48,056 nt of DNA from Rhodocyclaceae bacterium (GCA_018882975.1 VEQZ01000003.1:1-48056); one strand, 5' to 3'. Counted from the first letter of the stretch, positions 1-8,708 are shown. The notes: generated from the sequence alone by a model not told the origin. A program made the numbers and translations.

Positions 1-127
1 GGTAGACGATTTTTTCGGCGTAGTGTGGTTGAGCGTCGGTGGGGATGACGGTGTGGTCGGCGATGATGTAGTCGATGTAGTCGGCCCCCATGGTGCCGGG
101 GTAGCCCAGATAGTTGACCTGAATCGG
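1..127. repeat. Exact 127-bp repeat, copy at window edge
   Basis: Bases 1-127 are identical to 4363-4489, and the first mismatch is 128 (c) against 4490 (t). Beyond it the two copies fall to roughly 70% similarity. It codes for the conserved LGYPGT...DHTVIP segment of GT41 module C. A repeat that is exact, abuts the window edge and is 127 bp long also fits a de Bruijn assembly break at k=127. Confidence 0.93.
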
Positions 128-3100
128 CGCCGCACGCAGGGCCATGATGCCCGGCCGGCACCCGGTGGTGTAACCGCCGAGGTCGACGAGTATGTCGACG
201 CCGAGTTCGCGCACCCGCTCTGCAGCGGCCTCGTTGCTCAGCCCGCCGATGCGCTCGAAGCGGTCGAAGTCGCCCAGCATCTTGCGGCGGATCGGGCTGC
301 CATCGTCAAGGCCGATGTCAAAAGCGAACAACTCGAAGCGCTCACGGCAATGGGCGGCGAAGATCCCAACCATGAGCCGGGCTACCGCATGGTCATTGAA
401 GTCTGCCGAGAGGTAGCCAAGCCGTATGCGCGCTGACCGCTGGCGCGCGGAGAAATCCGGGTAAGCCCGCACGCCACCGGACTTGTGCCCCTCGAACGAC
501 ATCGCCACCTGCAGTTGCAGGTCCGGGTCGTCGCTCATGTTGAGCATGCGGAACGGCTGAATGCTGCGCTTGGCGGCGCGGATGCTGTTTTCGCAGCGCG
601 CCACCACCTGCGGCAGGTCGCCCCAGGTGCAGCCGCGCATGCGGGCGAAGATGCACTCGCCGAGCAGAAAGCCGCCTTCGGGGTTGAGTGCGAAGCCCCG
701 GTCGAAGCTCTCGGCGGCCTCACCGAGCCGTCCGGTCTCGAGCAGCAGATTGCCGCGCTCCCAATGGGCGGCTGCCGAGTCGGGCTTGATCTCCACGGCG
801 CGTTCGTAGCAGGCCAGCGCCTCTGCCGGCCGCTTGAGTTCGCGCAGCGTGTTGCCCTTGTTGACTTCGGTCTCGAGCAGGCCCGGGCGGATCGTCGATG
901 CACGTTCGTAGCTCGCGAGCGCCTCCTCGAGCCGCTTGAGCCGGCTCAGCGCGTTGCCACGATTGAGCCAAGCCTCGAAGTAGTCGGGTTTAATGGCGAC
1001 CGCTGCGTCGTAACTCGCGAGAGCTTCCTCCCACTGCTCCGCCGCGGCCTGCGCCATCCCGCGGTTGCACAGGGCCAGCGCGTCACCCGGCCGCAAGCCG
1101 AGCGCCTGGTCATAGCTGGCGATCGCCTCGCGTGCGCGGCCCAGTGCGCGCAGCGTGTTGCCCAGATTCAGATGAGCTTCCACGTAGTCCGGATTGAGGC
1201 GGGCGGCCTTGCCGTAGCTCTCCGCGGCTTCCGCTGGTTTTCCCGCCTTGGCCAAGGCGTTGCCGAGGTTGTAATGGGCGCCGGCATCGTCTGGGTTGAT
1301 TTCGAGGGCTCTGCGGATGCTGGCGATGCCGGCTTCGACCTGACCCGTCTGTTTGAGGGTAAGGCCGAGCAGGTGCAGGCCGTCGAAGTGCTCAGGCTCG
1401 AGCGCGAGAATCTCGCTGTAGATCCGCTGTGCAGCTTCGATGGCGCCGCCGCGATGCAGTCGCATGGCCTCGCGCAGGCGCGACTGGATCAGGGTCGCTT
1501 GCCCGGTGGCGGTCGCGGCTGGTGCCACGCCGCTGGTGCTGGCGGCGCTGGCTTTCGGCGGCGCAGTCGGGCGGGGGGGCTCGCTCGGCTCGTGGGGCAT
1601 GGTGCCACCGGGGCGCTTGGGCCCGGTCTGCGGCTCCGGCGGGGAGGCCTCGTCGACGCGGATGTTGGCCGGAGGTTTGCCTTCGAGGTGGGTGGCCAGC
1701 ATGCGCTCGAAGGCGGTCTCGAGGTTGCGGGTGTAGCGGGCAGTGTCGAACAGCGGTGCGGTGAGTCGGTTGCGCTCGAGCCTTTGGCGCAGTTGCGCCA
1801 GTTCTGCAGGGTTTCGGGCGAGGTGGATGGCGAGGGCTTGATACTCGTCCAGCGAGCGGGTGACGAGTTCCGGCAGACCGGCGGCGCGCAGCAGGCTCGC
1901 CGCCACCCGGCCCGGAAAGCTGTTGCCGAGCGCCGTCAATAGCGGCAGGCCGGCCCAGAGCGCATCGCTGGCGGTGGTATGGGCGTTGTACGGCAGAGTG
2001 TCGAGAAAGAGGTCCGCGAGCCGATGCCGCGCCAGATGTTCCTCGAGCTTCATGCGCGGCGCGAACACCACCCTGGCCGGATCCACGCCGCGGCGCGCGG
2101 CTTCGCGCTGCAGGTTGGGCGCCACGAAGCGGTTGTCGGCCAGCAACCAGAGCACGCTGCCTTCCACCTGCGCGAGGATGCGCATCCACACATCGAAGGT
2201 TTCCGGCGTGATCTTGTAATTGTTGTTGAAGCAGCAGAACACAAAACCGTCCGCGGGCAGGCCGCAGGTCTGCCGGTCGAACTGCTTTTCCGAAGGGCGC
2301 CGCGTCGTGTCGGTCGGTTGGTAACTGTCCGGCAGCCAGGCCACGGCTTCGTCATACCAGCGCGTGCTGGTCGGCGGGATCACTGTGTGATCGGCGATGA
2401 TGTAATCGATGCACGGCGTGCCGAGGGTTCCGGGGAAGCCGAGGAAGTTGACCTGCACCGGTGCCGGGCGCAAGGCGAAGACGCCGTGTCGCGGCTGCCC
2501 GAAGTAGCCATTGAGGTTGATCAGGATGTCGATGCCGGCGTCGCGGACGCGCTGCGCGATGGCGGCATCGCTGAGTTGCCGAATGTCGAGGATGCGACCG
2601 CCAAACGCTGCTTCGATGCGCTTTCGGCGCGGGCTGCCATCGTTGAAGCCATTGTCGAAGGCAAAGATCTCGAAGCGCGCGGCGTCGTGGCGCTCCCAGA
2701 CCTCGGTCAGCAGTATCGAGGTGGCCTGTTCGCGAAATTCGCCGCACAGATAGCCGATGCGGATACGGCCATGCTGGCGCGGCGGCAAGGGCGCGGCCGG
2801 CGTGCCCGCCTTGAACACGGTGTTTGCGTAGACCTGGGCGCAGCGCTGCAACAGTTCTTCTGAGTCGCCGATGCCCTGGTAGCCGAACGGTGTGGCCATC
2901 TGTTCGGACCGGGCAAAACCGGCGTCGATGCGCGCGCGCAACGCGTCGAGACCCGACCAGTCGCACATCAGCATCTTGGCGTGCAGCAGCCGACCAGCCA
3001 GGAACGGGTGCCCAGGGTCGAGTTCGGCGACCTTGTTGTAATGCACCACGGCCTCGACCAGGTCGCGCCCCATCTCGCAGATCGCACCGAGGTTGAAGTG

Positions 3101-5809
3101 TGCCTTCACTTCGCCCGGCGCAAACTCTATTGCGCGTTTGAAGGCCTCCCGCGCAGCGTCACGCTGCCCGGTCTCTTGAAACGCCCGGCCGCGGTTGAGG
3201 TGGGCCTCGGCGTAGCCCGGTTCGAGTTCGATCGCTTTCTCATACCACGGCAGCGCCTCCTGCCAGCGTCTCGCCTGGCTGAGGGCATTGCCGAGGTTGT
3301 AGTAGGCGGCGGCGTGCCGCGGATTGAGACCGATCGCCTTGCGGATCAGCGCTGCCGCTGCCTCCGGCGCGCCCTGCGCCATGCGGCAGACGCCGAGCAT
3401 GTGCAGGCAGTCGAACTGGTCGGGGACTTGCTGCAGCACCGTTTCGTAAAGCGCCCGGGCCTGCGCCAGATCGCCTGCGCGGTGCAGCGCAAAGGCGCGG
3501 CCGACCTGCTGAACGATTTCAGCCGGCAGCGCGTCCGCTGCGCTACTGGTGCTCGCGGTCGCGGCGGGGCCCGCCACCGTGGCTTGCGACTGGGCGGTCG
3601 GCTGGGAGGGCTTGCTCGCGTCGGTGGTGGCCGTGCCGCCGCTGGATTCGGGTGTGGGTGTGGTGGGTATTTCTGTTGGTGTGTCGAGGAGGATGTGCTC
3701 TGGGGCTTGGCCCTTGAGGTGGGTGTCGAGCATGCGCTGGAAGGCGGCTTCGAGGTTGCGGGTGAAGCGGGTGGTGTTGAAGAGGGGGGAGGTGATGCGG
3801 TTGCGGGCGAGTGTTTGGCGCAGTTGGGTGAGTTGCGTGGGGTGGGTGGCGAGTTGGATGGCGAGGGCCTGGTAGTCCTCGAGGGAGTGGGTGACGAGTT
3901 GTGGCAGGCCGACGGTTTGCAGGAGGCTGGCGGACATGCGGCCGGCGAAGCTTTTGCCGAGGCAGGTGAGGACGGGTGCGCCGCCCCAGAGGGCGTCGCT
4001 GGTGGTGGTGCCGCCGTTGAAGGGGAGGGTGTCGAGGACGAGGTCGATGAGGGCGTAGCGGGCGAGGTTGTCGGCGTAGGGCAGGCGTGGCGAGAAGACC
4101 AGGCGTTCGGGGTTGACGTGGTGCTGGCTGGCGAACTGGCGGAGGTTGCTGACTTGTGTGGGGTTGTCGTGGATGAGCCAGAGGACGCTGTGCGGGGTTT
4201 GCTGGAGGATGGACATCCAGACTTTGAAGACTTGGGGGGTGAATTTTTCTGGGCGGTTGAAGCAGCCGAAGACGACGTGGTGGTCTGGGAGGCCGAAGAA
4301 CTGTCGTGTTTTGGGTGTGGCGATTTTTTTGCTGGCGTCGTTGGCCTGGAAGCAGTCGGGGAGGTAGACGATTTTTTCGGCGTAGTGTGGTTGAGCGTCG
4401 GTGGGGATGACGGTGTGGTCGGCGATGATGTAGTCGATGTAGTCGGCCCCCATGGTGCCGGGGTAGCCCAGATAGTTGACCTGAATCGGTGCCGCCCGCA
4501 GGGCGAAGATGCCGGTGCGGCAGTTCTGCGTGAAGCCGTTGAGGTCGATCGCGATGTCGATGCCGAGTTGCCTGCAGAACCGGGCCACCTCGAGATCGCT
4601 CTTGCGCGACACATCGGCAAAGTGGTCGAACGCTGCGGCGATGCGTCTCTGCGTCGCGTCGCTGCCCGCGGTCAACGCAAAGCCGTAGACCTCGAAGCGC
4701 TCACGGTCATGCGCTTCCAGCGCCCCGGCGATCAGGAACGACACCGCGTGCTCGCGGAAGTCCGCCGAAAAGTAGGCGATCTTGATACGCGTGCCCGGTG
4801 CACGCGCGCCTGCTGCCGCAGGCAAGGGCGCGGCCGGCGCCCGCCCGCGCAGGTGGCGCTCGGCTGCCTGCCGTTGCAGTGCCGGGTCGTCCACCAGCGC
4901 CAGCAGGGCAAACGGCCGTGGCGCTGCGCCCCCGGTCTGCAAGGCGGCGAGCACCTTGGCGAGTTCGGCATCGAACCCGTCCCAGTCGCACGCCTGCCGC
5001 CTGGCGTAAGGAATCATCAGCCCGACCGCGGACACCTCGGCACCGCAGCGCAGCGCCGACCGATACCGCGCCAAGGCCTCTGCCGGGCGCTTGAGCAGCA
5101 TCAGGGCCTCGCCGGCGTTGGCCAGCACTTCGGCATCGTCCGGCTTGAGCGCCAGGCTCCGCTCGAAACTTTCGACGGCTTCGGCATGGCGCCCTAGGGT
5201 GGCGAGAACCACGCCCCGGTTGACATGCGCTTCGGCCAGCGACGGCCGCGCCCGGATCGCACCCTCGAATGCCGCCAGCGCCTCATCCAGCCGCCGGAAT
5301 CCGCGCAGGGTGTTGCCGCGATTGTGAAAAGCCTCGGCAAAGCCGGGGTCAAGCTGTGTCGCCTTCTCGAAGCAGTCGAGCGCGCGTTGCGGGTCGCCCG
5401 CCTCCTGCAGGGCGAGGCCAAGGCTGTTGTGCACACTGGCGGAGCTTGGGTCGATGTCGGCGGCCCGGGTCAGCAACTCGACGGCGCGTTGCGGCCGGCC
5501 GAGCCGGCGCTGCGCGGCGCCGGCCAGGTGCAGGCAGTCGAAATGGCGCGGATCGGCAGCCAGCACCCGCTCGCACGCCGCCAGCGCCTTGGCGAAGTCG
5601 CCGTTACGAAAACCTTGGACGGCCAAGGCGGCGATGTCCGCTGCCCCTGTGCCCGCCTGTTCCGCTGGCTGCACGCCCTTGGCTGCCGCTGCTGCCGGCA
5701 GCGCCACTGTCGTCTTGGCCGGGCTCGTCTTTGACGGGTTCGACACGGTGGCCGCTGCCGCCGCTGGCTTGGGCTTGCGGGCGGAGGGCTTGGGGTTTCT
5801 CTTGGCCAT
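1..5809 (-). CDS. Giant tandem TPR-GT41 glycosyltransferase (SPINDLY/OGT-like), three modules, C-terminus beyond window
   Basis: The frame is open from ATG 5809 to the window edge (1936 codons, no stop). An in-frame TGA at 5906-5908, with no other start after it, fixes the N-terminus. Residues 1-56 are Lys/Ala/Pro-rich. Module A has six TPRs (about 57-280) and a GT41 catalytic domain (about 340-706). A Ser/Thr/Pro/Ala linker follows, then module B with five TPRs (about 758-956) and a GT41 domain (about 1013-1373). After a second linker, module C has eight TPRs (about 1438-1760) and the N-terminal half of a GT41 domain (from about 1794). Visible family motifs are YLGYPGT, DYIIADHTVIP, FNRPEKF (Lys matching the OGT nucleotide-binding Lys) and LDTLPxN. 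Known family role: cytosolic transfer of GlcNAc or other sugars to Ser/Thr of proteins. Substrate and sugar here are unknown. It diverges from the tRNA-tuf operon. No clear SD or promoter was found. Confidence 0.9.
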   Translation of the reverse strand, partial: MAKRNPKPSARKPKPAAAAATVSNPSKTSPAKTTVALPAAAAAKGVQPAEQAGTGAADIAALAVQGFRNGDFAKALAACERVLAADPRHFDCLHLAGAAQRRLGRPQRAVELLTRAADIDPSSASVHNSLGLALQEAGDPQRALDCFEKATQLDPGFAEAFHNRGNTLRGFRRLDEALAAFEGAIRARPSLAEAHVNRGVVLATLGRHAEAVESFERSLALKPDDAEVLANAGEALMLLKRPAEALARYRSALRCGAEVSAVGLMIPYARRQACDWDGFDAELAKVLAALQTGGAAPRPFALLALVDDPALQRQAAERHLRGRAPAAPLPAAAGARAPGTRIKIAYFSADFREHAVSFLIAGALEAHDRERFEVYGFALTAGSDATQRRIAAAFDHFADVSRKSDLEVARFCRQLGIDIAIDLNGFTQNCRTGIFALRAAPIQVNYLGYPGTMGADYIDYIIADHTVIPTDAQPHYAEKIVYLPDCFQANDASKKIATPKTRQFFGLPDHHVVFGCFNRPEKFTPQVFKVWMSILQQTPHSVLWLIHDNPTQVSNLRQFASQHHVNPERLVFSPRLPYADNLARYALIDLVLDTLPFNGGTTTSDALWGGAPVLTCLGKSFAGRMSASLLQTVGLPQLVTHSLEDYQALAIQLATHPTQLTQLRQTLARNRITSPLFNTTRFTRNLEAAFQRMLDTHLKGQAPEHILLDTPTEIPTTPTPESSGGTATTDASKPSQPTAQSQATVAGPAATASTSSAADALPAEIVQQVGRAFALHRAGDLAQARALYETVLQQVPDQFDCLHMLGVCRMAQGAPEAAAALIRKAIGLNPRHAAAYYNLGNALSQARRWQEALPWYEKAIELEPGYAEAHLNRGRAFQETGQRDAAREAFKRAIEFAPGEVKAHFNLGAICEMGRDLVEAVVHYNKVAELDPGHPFLAGRLLHAKMLMCDWSGLDALRARIDAGFARSEQMATPFGYQGIGDSEELLQRCAQVYANTVFKAGTPAAPLPPRQHGRIRIGYLCGEFREQATSILLTEVWERHDAARFEIFAFDNGFNDGSPRRKRIEAAFGGRILDIRQLSDAAIAQRVRDAGIDILINLNGYFGQPRHGVFALRPAPVQVNFLGFPGTLGTPCIDYIIADHTVIPPTSTRWYDEAVAWLPDSYQPTDTTRRPSEKQFDRQTCGLPADGFVFCCFNNNYKITPETFDVWMRILAQVEGSVLWLLADNRFVAPNLQREAARRGVDPARVVFAPRMKLEEHLARHRLADLFLDTLPYNAHTTASDALWAGLPLLTALGNSFPGRVAASLLRAAGLPELVTRSLDEYQALAIHLARNPAELAQLRQRLERNRLTAPLFDTARYTRNLETAFERMLATHLEGKPPANIRVDEASPPEPQTGPKRPGGTMPHEPSEPPRPTAPPKASAASTSGVAPAATATGQATLIQSRLREAMRLHRGGAIEAAQRIYSEILALEPEHFDGLHLLGLTLKQTGQVEAGIASIRRALEINPDDAGAHYNLGNALAKAGKPAEAAESYGKAARLNPDYVEAHLNLGNTLRALGRAREAIASYDQALGLRPGDALALCNRGMAQAAAEQWEEALASYDAAVAIKPDYFEAWLNRGNALSRLKRLEEALASYERASTIRPGLLETEVNKGNTLRELKRPAEALACYERAVEIKPDSAAAHWERGNLLLETGRLGEAAESFDRGFALNPEGGFLLGECIFARMRGCTWGDLPQVVARCENSIRAAKRSIQPFRMLNMSDDPDLQLQVAMSFEGHKSGGVRAYPDFSARQRSARIRLGYLSADFNDHAVARLMVGIFAAHCRERFELFAFDIGLDDGSPIRRKMLGDFDRFERIGGLSNEAAAERVRELGVDILVDLGGYTTGCRPGIMALRAAPIQVNYLGYPGTMGADYIDYIIADHTVIPTDAQPHYAEKIVY
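4363..4489. repeat. Exact 127-bp repeat, internal copy in GT41 module A
   Basis: Internal partner of bases 1-127. It lies at the N-terminal edge of a stretch (about 3650-4489) with unusual codon use inside the module A catalytic domain. Module B carries a homologous but clearly diverged version of the same segment (about 2385-2460). Confidence 0.93.
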
Positions 5810-6013
5810 GCGGGGTCTGCGGTCTGGGCTTCTGCGTGTCTGCGGGCAATGGATGGCCGACCCCGATACCGGGGCAGACCCCCGAACCGCCGGGTCGGCC
5901 CGCGATCAAGAGGCGAATTGTGCCACCCGCGACGCCATTGCGAGCCCCTTCTGCCGCGCGCCTCCCGCCCCGGCCGTTCCCTAGGCGCGGGCGCCTCCCG
6001 GAGCGCAGTCGCA

Positions 6014-6033
6014 GGCACGCCGACGGGCGTGCC
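6014..6033. other. Unexplained perfect hairpin in the divergent gap
   Basis: GGCACGCC (6014-6021), loop GACG, GGCGTGCC (6026-6033) form an 8-bp perfect stem between the divergent glycosyltransferase and tRNA-Tyr promoter. There is no T-run on either strand, so it is not a convincing terminator. The rest of 5810-6059 shows nothing I can name. Confidence 0.4.
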
Positions 6034-6059
6034 GCTAGAAACCGGCAAAGCCACTGCCA

Positions 6060-6089
6060 TTGACACTGCGTCGCGCGGCAAGTCATAAT
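6060..6089 (+). promoter_or_regulatory. Sigma70 promoter of the tRNA-tuf operon
   Basis: Perfect -35 TTGACA (6060-6065), 18-bp spacer and -10 CATAAT (6084-6089, five of six). The predicted transcript start near 6096 lies just before the first tRNA at 6104. This is one of the best promoter matches in the window, as expected for stable RNA and EF-Tu. Confidence 0.8.
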
Positions 6090-6103
6090 CGGCGGTTTGC
6101 ACA

Positions 6104-6188
<85 letters not shown>

Positions 6189-6224
6189 GTTTTCGCAGTT
6201 TCGGTTGTTCGCAAAGCGGGCCAG

Positions 6225-6298
6225 GCGGGAGTAGTTCAATGGCAGAACCTCAGCCTTCCAAGCTGATGACGCGGGTTCGATTCCCGTCTCCCGCTCCA
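6225..6298 (+). tRNA. tRNA-Gly (TCC)
   Basis: Acceptor GCGGGAG (6225-6231) pairs with CTCCCGC (6288-6294), discriminator T, encoded CCA 6296-6298. Anticodon loop CTTCCAA gives TCC at 6257-6259. T-loop GTTCGATTC is intact. Second tRNA of the operon, 36 nt after tRNA-Tyr. Confidence 0.96.
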
Positions 6299-6343
6299 AG
6301 AACCTCCCAAATGAAGTCCAGCAACGTGTAGTGACGGCTCACC

Positions 6344-6418
<75 letters not shown>

Positions 6419-6438
6419 CCAATTGACGAGAGGCAGCG

Positions 6439-7629
6439 ATGGCAAAGGAAAAGTTCGAGCGGACCAAGCCGCACGTGAATGTGGGGACGATTGGTCACGT
6501 GGACCATGGCAAGACGACATTGACGGCGGCGATCACGACGATCCTGTCGAAGAAGCATGGTGGTGAGGCCAAGGGTTACGCGGACATTGATTCGGCGCCG
6601 GAGGAGAAGGCGCGCGGGATCACGATCAACACGGCGCACGTGGAGTACGAGACGGAGTCGCGTCACTACGCGCACGTGGACTGCCCGGGTCACGCCGACT
6701 ACGTGAAGAACATGATTACTGGCGCGGCGCAGATGGACGGCGCGATTCTGGTGGTGTCGGCGGCTGACGGTCCGATGCCGCAGACGCGCGAGCACATTCT
6801 GCTGGCGCGTCAGGTGGGTGTGCCTTACATCATCGTGTTCATGAACAAGGCGGACATGGTGGATGACGCCGAGCTGCTTGAGCTGGTCGAGATGGAAGTG
6901 CGCGAGCTGCTGTCCAAGTACGATTTCCCGGGTGATGACATCCCCATTGTCATTGGTTCGGCGCTGAAGGCGTTGGAAGGTGACCAGTCGGACATCGGCG
7001 AAGGCGCGATCATGAAGCTGGCGGCGGCGCTGGACAGCTACATTCCGACGCCGGAGCGTGCCATTGACAAGCCGTTCCTGCTGCCGATCGAAGACGTGTT
7101 CTCGATCTCGGGTCGTGGCACGGTGGTGACGGGTCGTGTTGAGCGCGGCATCGTCAAGGTCGGTGAGGAAATCGAGATCGTTGGTATCAAGCCGACGGTG
7201 AAGACCACCTGCACCGGTGTTGAGATGTTCCGCAAGCTGCTTGACCAGGGTCAGGCGGGTGACAACGTTGGTGTGCTGCTGCGTGGCACCAAGCGTGAGG
7301 ACGTGGAGCGTGGTCAGGTGCTGGCCAAGCCGGGCAGCATCACGCCGCACACCAAGTTCACGGCGGAGATCTATGTGTTGAGCAAGGACGAGGGTGGTCG
7401 TCACACGCCGTTCTTCAATGGCTACCGTCCGCAGTTCTATTTCCGCACCACGGATGTGACGGGTGCGATCGAATTGCCGGAAGGCACCGAGATGGTGATG
7501 CCGGGCGACAACGTGTCGATCACGGCGGCGCTGATTGCGCCGATCGCGATGGAAGAGGGCTTGCGTTTCGCCATTCGCGAAGGCGGCCGCACCGTCGGCG
7601 CCGGCGTCGTGGCAAAGATCATCGAGTAA
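6439..7629 (+). CDS. tuf: Elongation factor Tu, copy 1
   Basis: EF-Tu (396 aa) delivers aminoacyl-tRNA to the ribosomal A site as a GTPase. G motifs are visible: GHVDHGKT (residues 19-26), DCPGH (about 81) and NKAD (about 136), followed by the two beta-barrel domains. Length and start ([12 protein letters not shown]) are canonical. I see no base difference from the copy at 23067-24257 across the whole CDS, while flanking bases differ immediately outside, which indicates gene conversion. Codon choice leans to G- and T-ending codons (ACG, GCG, GTG, GGT), whereas neighbouring ribosomal protein genes prefer C-ending ones. It is co-transcribed with three upstream tRNAs, and a UUCG hairpin and tRNA-Trp follow. 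Confidence 0.98.
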   Translation: MAKEKFERTKPHVNVGTIGHVDHGKTTLTAAITTILSKKHGGEAKGYADIDSAPEEKARGITINTAHVEYETESRHYAHVDCPGHADYVKNMITGAAQMDGAILVVSAADGPMPQTREHILLARQVGVPYIIVFMNKADMVDDAELLELVEMEVRELLSKYDFPGDDIPIVIGSALKALEGDQSDIGEGAIMKLAAALDSYIPTPERAIDKPFLLPIEDVFSISGRGTVVTGRVERGIVKVGEEIEIVGIKPTVKTTCTGVEMFRKLLDQGQAGDNVGVLLRGTKREDVERGQVLAKPGSITPHTKFTAEIYVLSKDEGGRHTPFFNGYRPQFYFRTTDVTGAIELPEGTEMVMPGDNVSITAALIAPIAMEEGLRFAIREGGRTVGAGVVAKIIE

Positions 7630-7652
7630 GCCCGTTTTCGATCAAAAGGTTT

Positions 7653-7670
7653 CCCGGCCTTCGGGCCGGG
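7653..7670 (+). other. UUCG-loop hairpin between tuf and tRNA-Trp
   Basis: CCCGGCC (7653-7659), TTCG loop, GGCCGGG (7664-7670): a perfect 7-bp stem with a very stable UUCG tetraloop. No T-run follows, so it is more likely a processing or 3'-end stabilising structure separating tuf mRNA from tRNA-Trp, or a weak terminator. Confidence 0.6.
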
Positions 7671-7682
7671 AGTTGTAGCAGC

Positions 7683-7758
7683 AGGCCAGTAGCTCAATTG
7701 GCAGAGCGTCGGTCTCCAAAACCGAAGGTTGGGGGTTCGAGACCCTCCTGGCCTGCCA
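7683..7758 (+). tRNA. tRNA-Trp (CCA)
   Basis: Acceptor AGGCCAG (7683-7689) pairs with CTGGCCT (7748-7754), discriminator G, encoded CCA 7756-7758. Anticodon stem TCGGT/ACCGA encloses loop CTCCAAA with anticodon CCA at 7716-7718. It lies between tuf and secE. Confidence 0.96.
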
Positions 7759-7796
7759 CCCGTTGACAAGGCCCGGCGCTCGCGTCGGGTAGGTGG

Positions 7797-8147
7797 ATGG
7801 CAGACAGACTGAAGTTGCTGGTCGCCGGGCTTTGCCTGCTCGCAGGCATCGTGGCGTTTCACGTGCTGGAGGGCGAGGCCGCTACGGTGGTGCGGGTCCT
7901 CGTCGTGCTCGTGGGCCTCGTTGCGGGCGCGGCCGTCGCGCTCAACTCGACCCAAGGGCGCGAATTCTTGGCCTTCGCTCGCGAGTCGCGCGACGAGACG
8001 CGCAAGGTGGCATGGCCGTCGCGGCGCGAAGCGACGCAGATGACGCTGGTCGTGTTCGGTCTGGTGCTAGTGATGGCATTGTTCCTGTGGCTGATCGATG
8101 CGCTGTTGTTCGAGGCGGTCGAAGCCCTGATCCGGGGAGCGGTATGA
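7797..8147 (+). CDS. secE: Preprotein translocase subunit SecE
   Basis: SecE (116 aa) clamps SecY in the SecYEG inner-membrane channel. Three hydrophobic segments are visible (about 7-23, 31-49 and 82-105), the long three-helix form typical of proteobacteria. The conserved amphipathic stretch before the last helix reads [20 protein letters not shown] 7797 follows an AGGTGG purine stretch at very short spacing. Its TGA overlaps the nusG ATG (ATGA), indicating translational coupling. A TTGACA at 7763-7768 lacks a convincing -10. Confidence 0.95.
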   Translation: MADRLKLLVAGLCLLAGIVAFHVLEGEAATVVRVLVVLVGLVAGAAVALNSTQGREFLAFARESRDETRKVAWPSRREATQMTLVVFGLVLVMALFLWLIDALLFEAVEALIRGAV

Positions 8148-8677
8148 GCAAGCGCTGGTATGTCGTTCACGCCCATTCCGGCCTCGAGAAGTCGGTGCAG
8201 CGGGCGCTCGTCCAGCGCATCGAGCAGGCGGGCATGACCGACAGCTTCGGCCAGATCCTGGTGCCGGTCGAGGAAGTGGTCGAGATGAAGAACGGCCAGA
8301 AGACCCTCTCCGAGCGGAAATTCTTTCCGGGTTATGTGCTGGTCGAGATGGAGATGAATGACCAGACTTGGCACCTCGTCAAAAGCACGCCCAAGGTCAC
8401 CGGCTTTGTCGGCGGCCGCGCCCACGCCCCGACACCGATCAGCGAGCGCGAGGTCAACAACATCCTGCAGCAGATGCAGGAGGGGGTGGAGAAGCCGCGG
8501 CCCAAGGTGTTGTTCGAGATCGGCGAGGTGGTGCGCGTCAAGGAAGGCCCGTTCACCGATTTCGAGGGTGCGGTCGAGGACGTCAATTACGAGAAGAGCA
8601 AGGTGCGCGTCTCGGTGTCGATCTTCGGCCGGTCTACGCCGGTCGAACTGGATTTCGGTCAGGTCGAGAAGAGTTGA
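8144..8677 (+). CDS. nusG: Transcription antitermination factor NusG
   Basis: NusG (177 aa) binds RNA polymerase, suppresses pausing and links it to ribosomes or Rho. The N-terminal NGN domain starts with [13 protein letters not shown], and the KOW domain occupies about residues 125-177 ([16 protein letters not shown]). The start is ATG 8144 inside the secE stop. A longer in-frame extension upstream is ignored because it lies inside secE and is not family-like. An 86-nt leader to rplK follows. Confidence 0.97.
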   Translation: MSKRWYVVHAHSGLEKSVQRALVQRIEQAGMTDSFGQILVPVEEVVEMKNGQKTLSERKFFPGYVLVEMEMNDQTWHLVKSTPKVTGFVGGRAHAPTPISEREVNNILQQMQEGVEKPRPKVLFEIGEVVRVKEGPFTDFEGAVEDVNYEKSKVRVSVSIFGRSTPVELDFGQVEKS

Positions 8678-8688
8678 CCGCTTTTGGT

Positions 8689-8708
8689 GGACGGGCCCGT
8701 GCCCGTCC
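8689..8708 (+). promoter_or_regulatory. Hairpin in the rplK leader
   Basis: GGACGGGC (8689-8696), loop CCGT, GCCCGTCC (8701-8708) form a perfect 8-bp stem between nusG and rplK. No T-run follows. In E. coli, L1 represses the L11 operon by binding this leader. Whether this hairpin is part of such an L1 site is inference. Confidence 0.4.

Noticed and set aside
3346..4620. 424-codon Ser/Thr/Pro-rich minus-strand frame (would resemble a mucin-like protein)
   Set aside because: Out-of-frame reading of the C-rich cassette in GT41 module A. The correct frame gives an excellent glycosyltransferase match.
2981..5197. 738-codon open frame on the plus strand, rich in Gly/Val/Glu
   Set aside because: Antisense to the TPR-GT41 gene. 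No family motif, and biased composition mirrors the skewed codons of the true minus frame. The same applies to plus-strand frames at 485-1942 and 1979-2863.
7763..7796. TTGACA at 7763-7768 as a secE promoter
   Set aside because: No acceptable -10 at 16-18 bp spacing (CGGGTA). It could be weak, but the sequence does not support a call.
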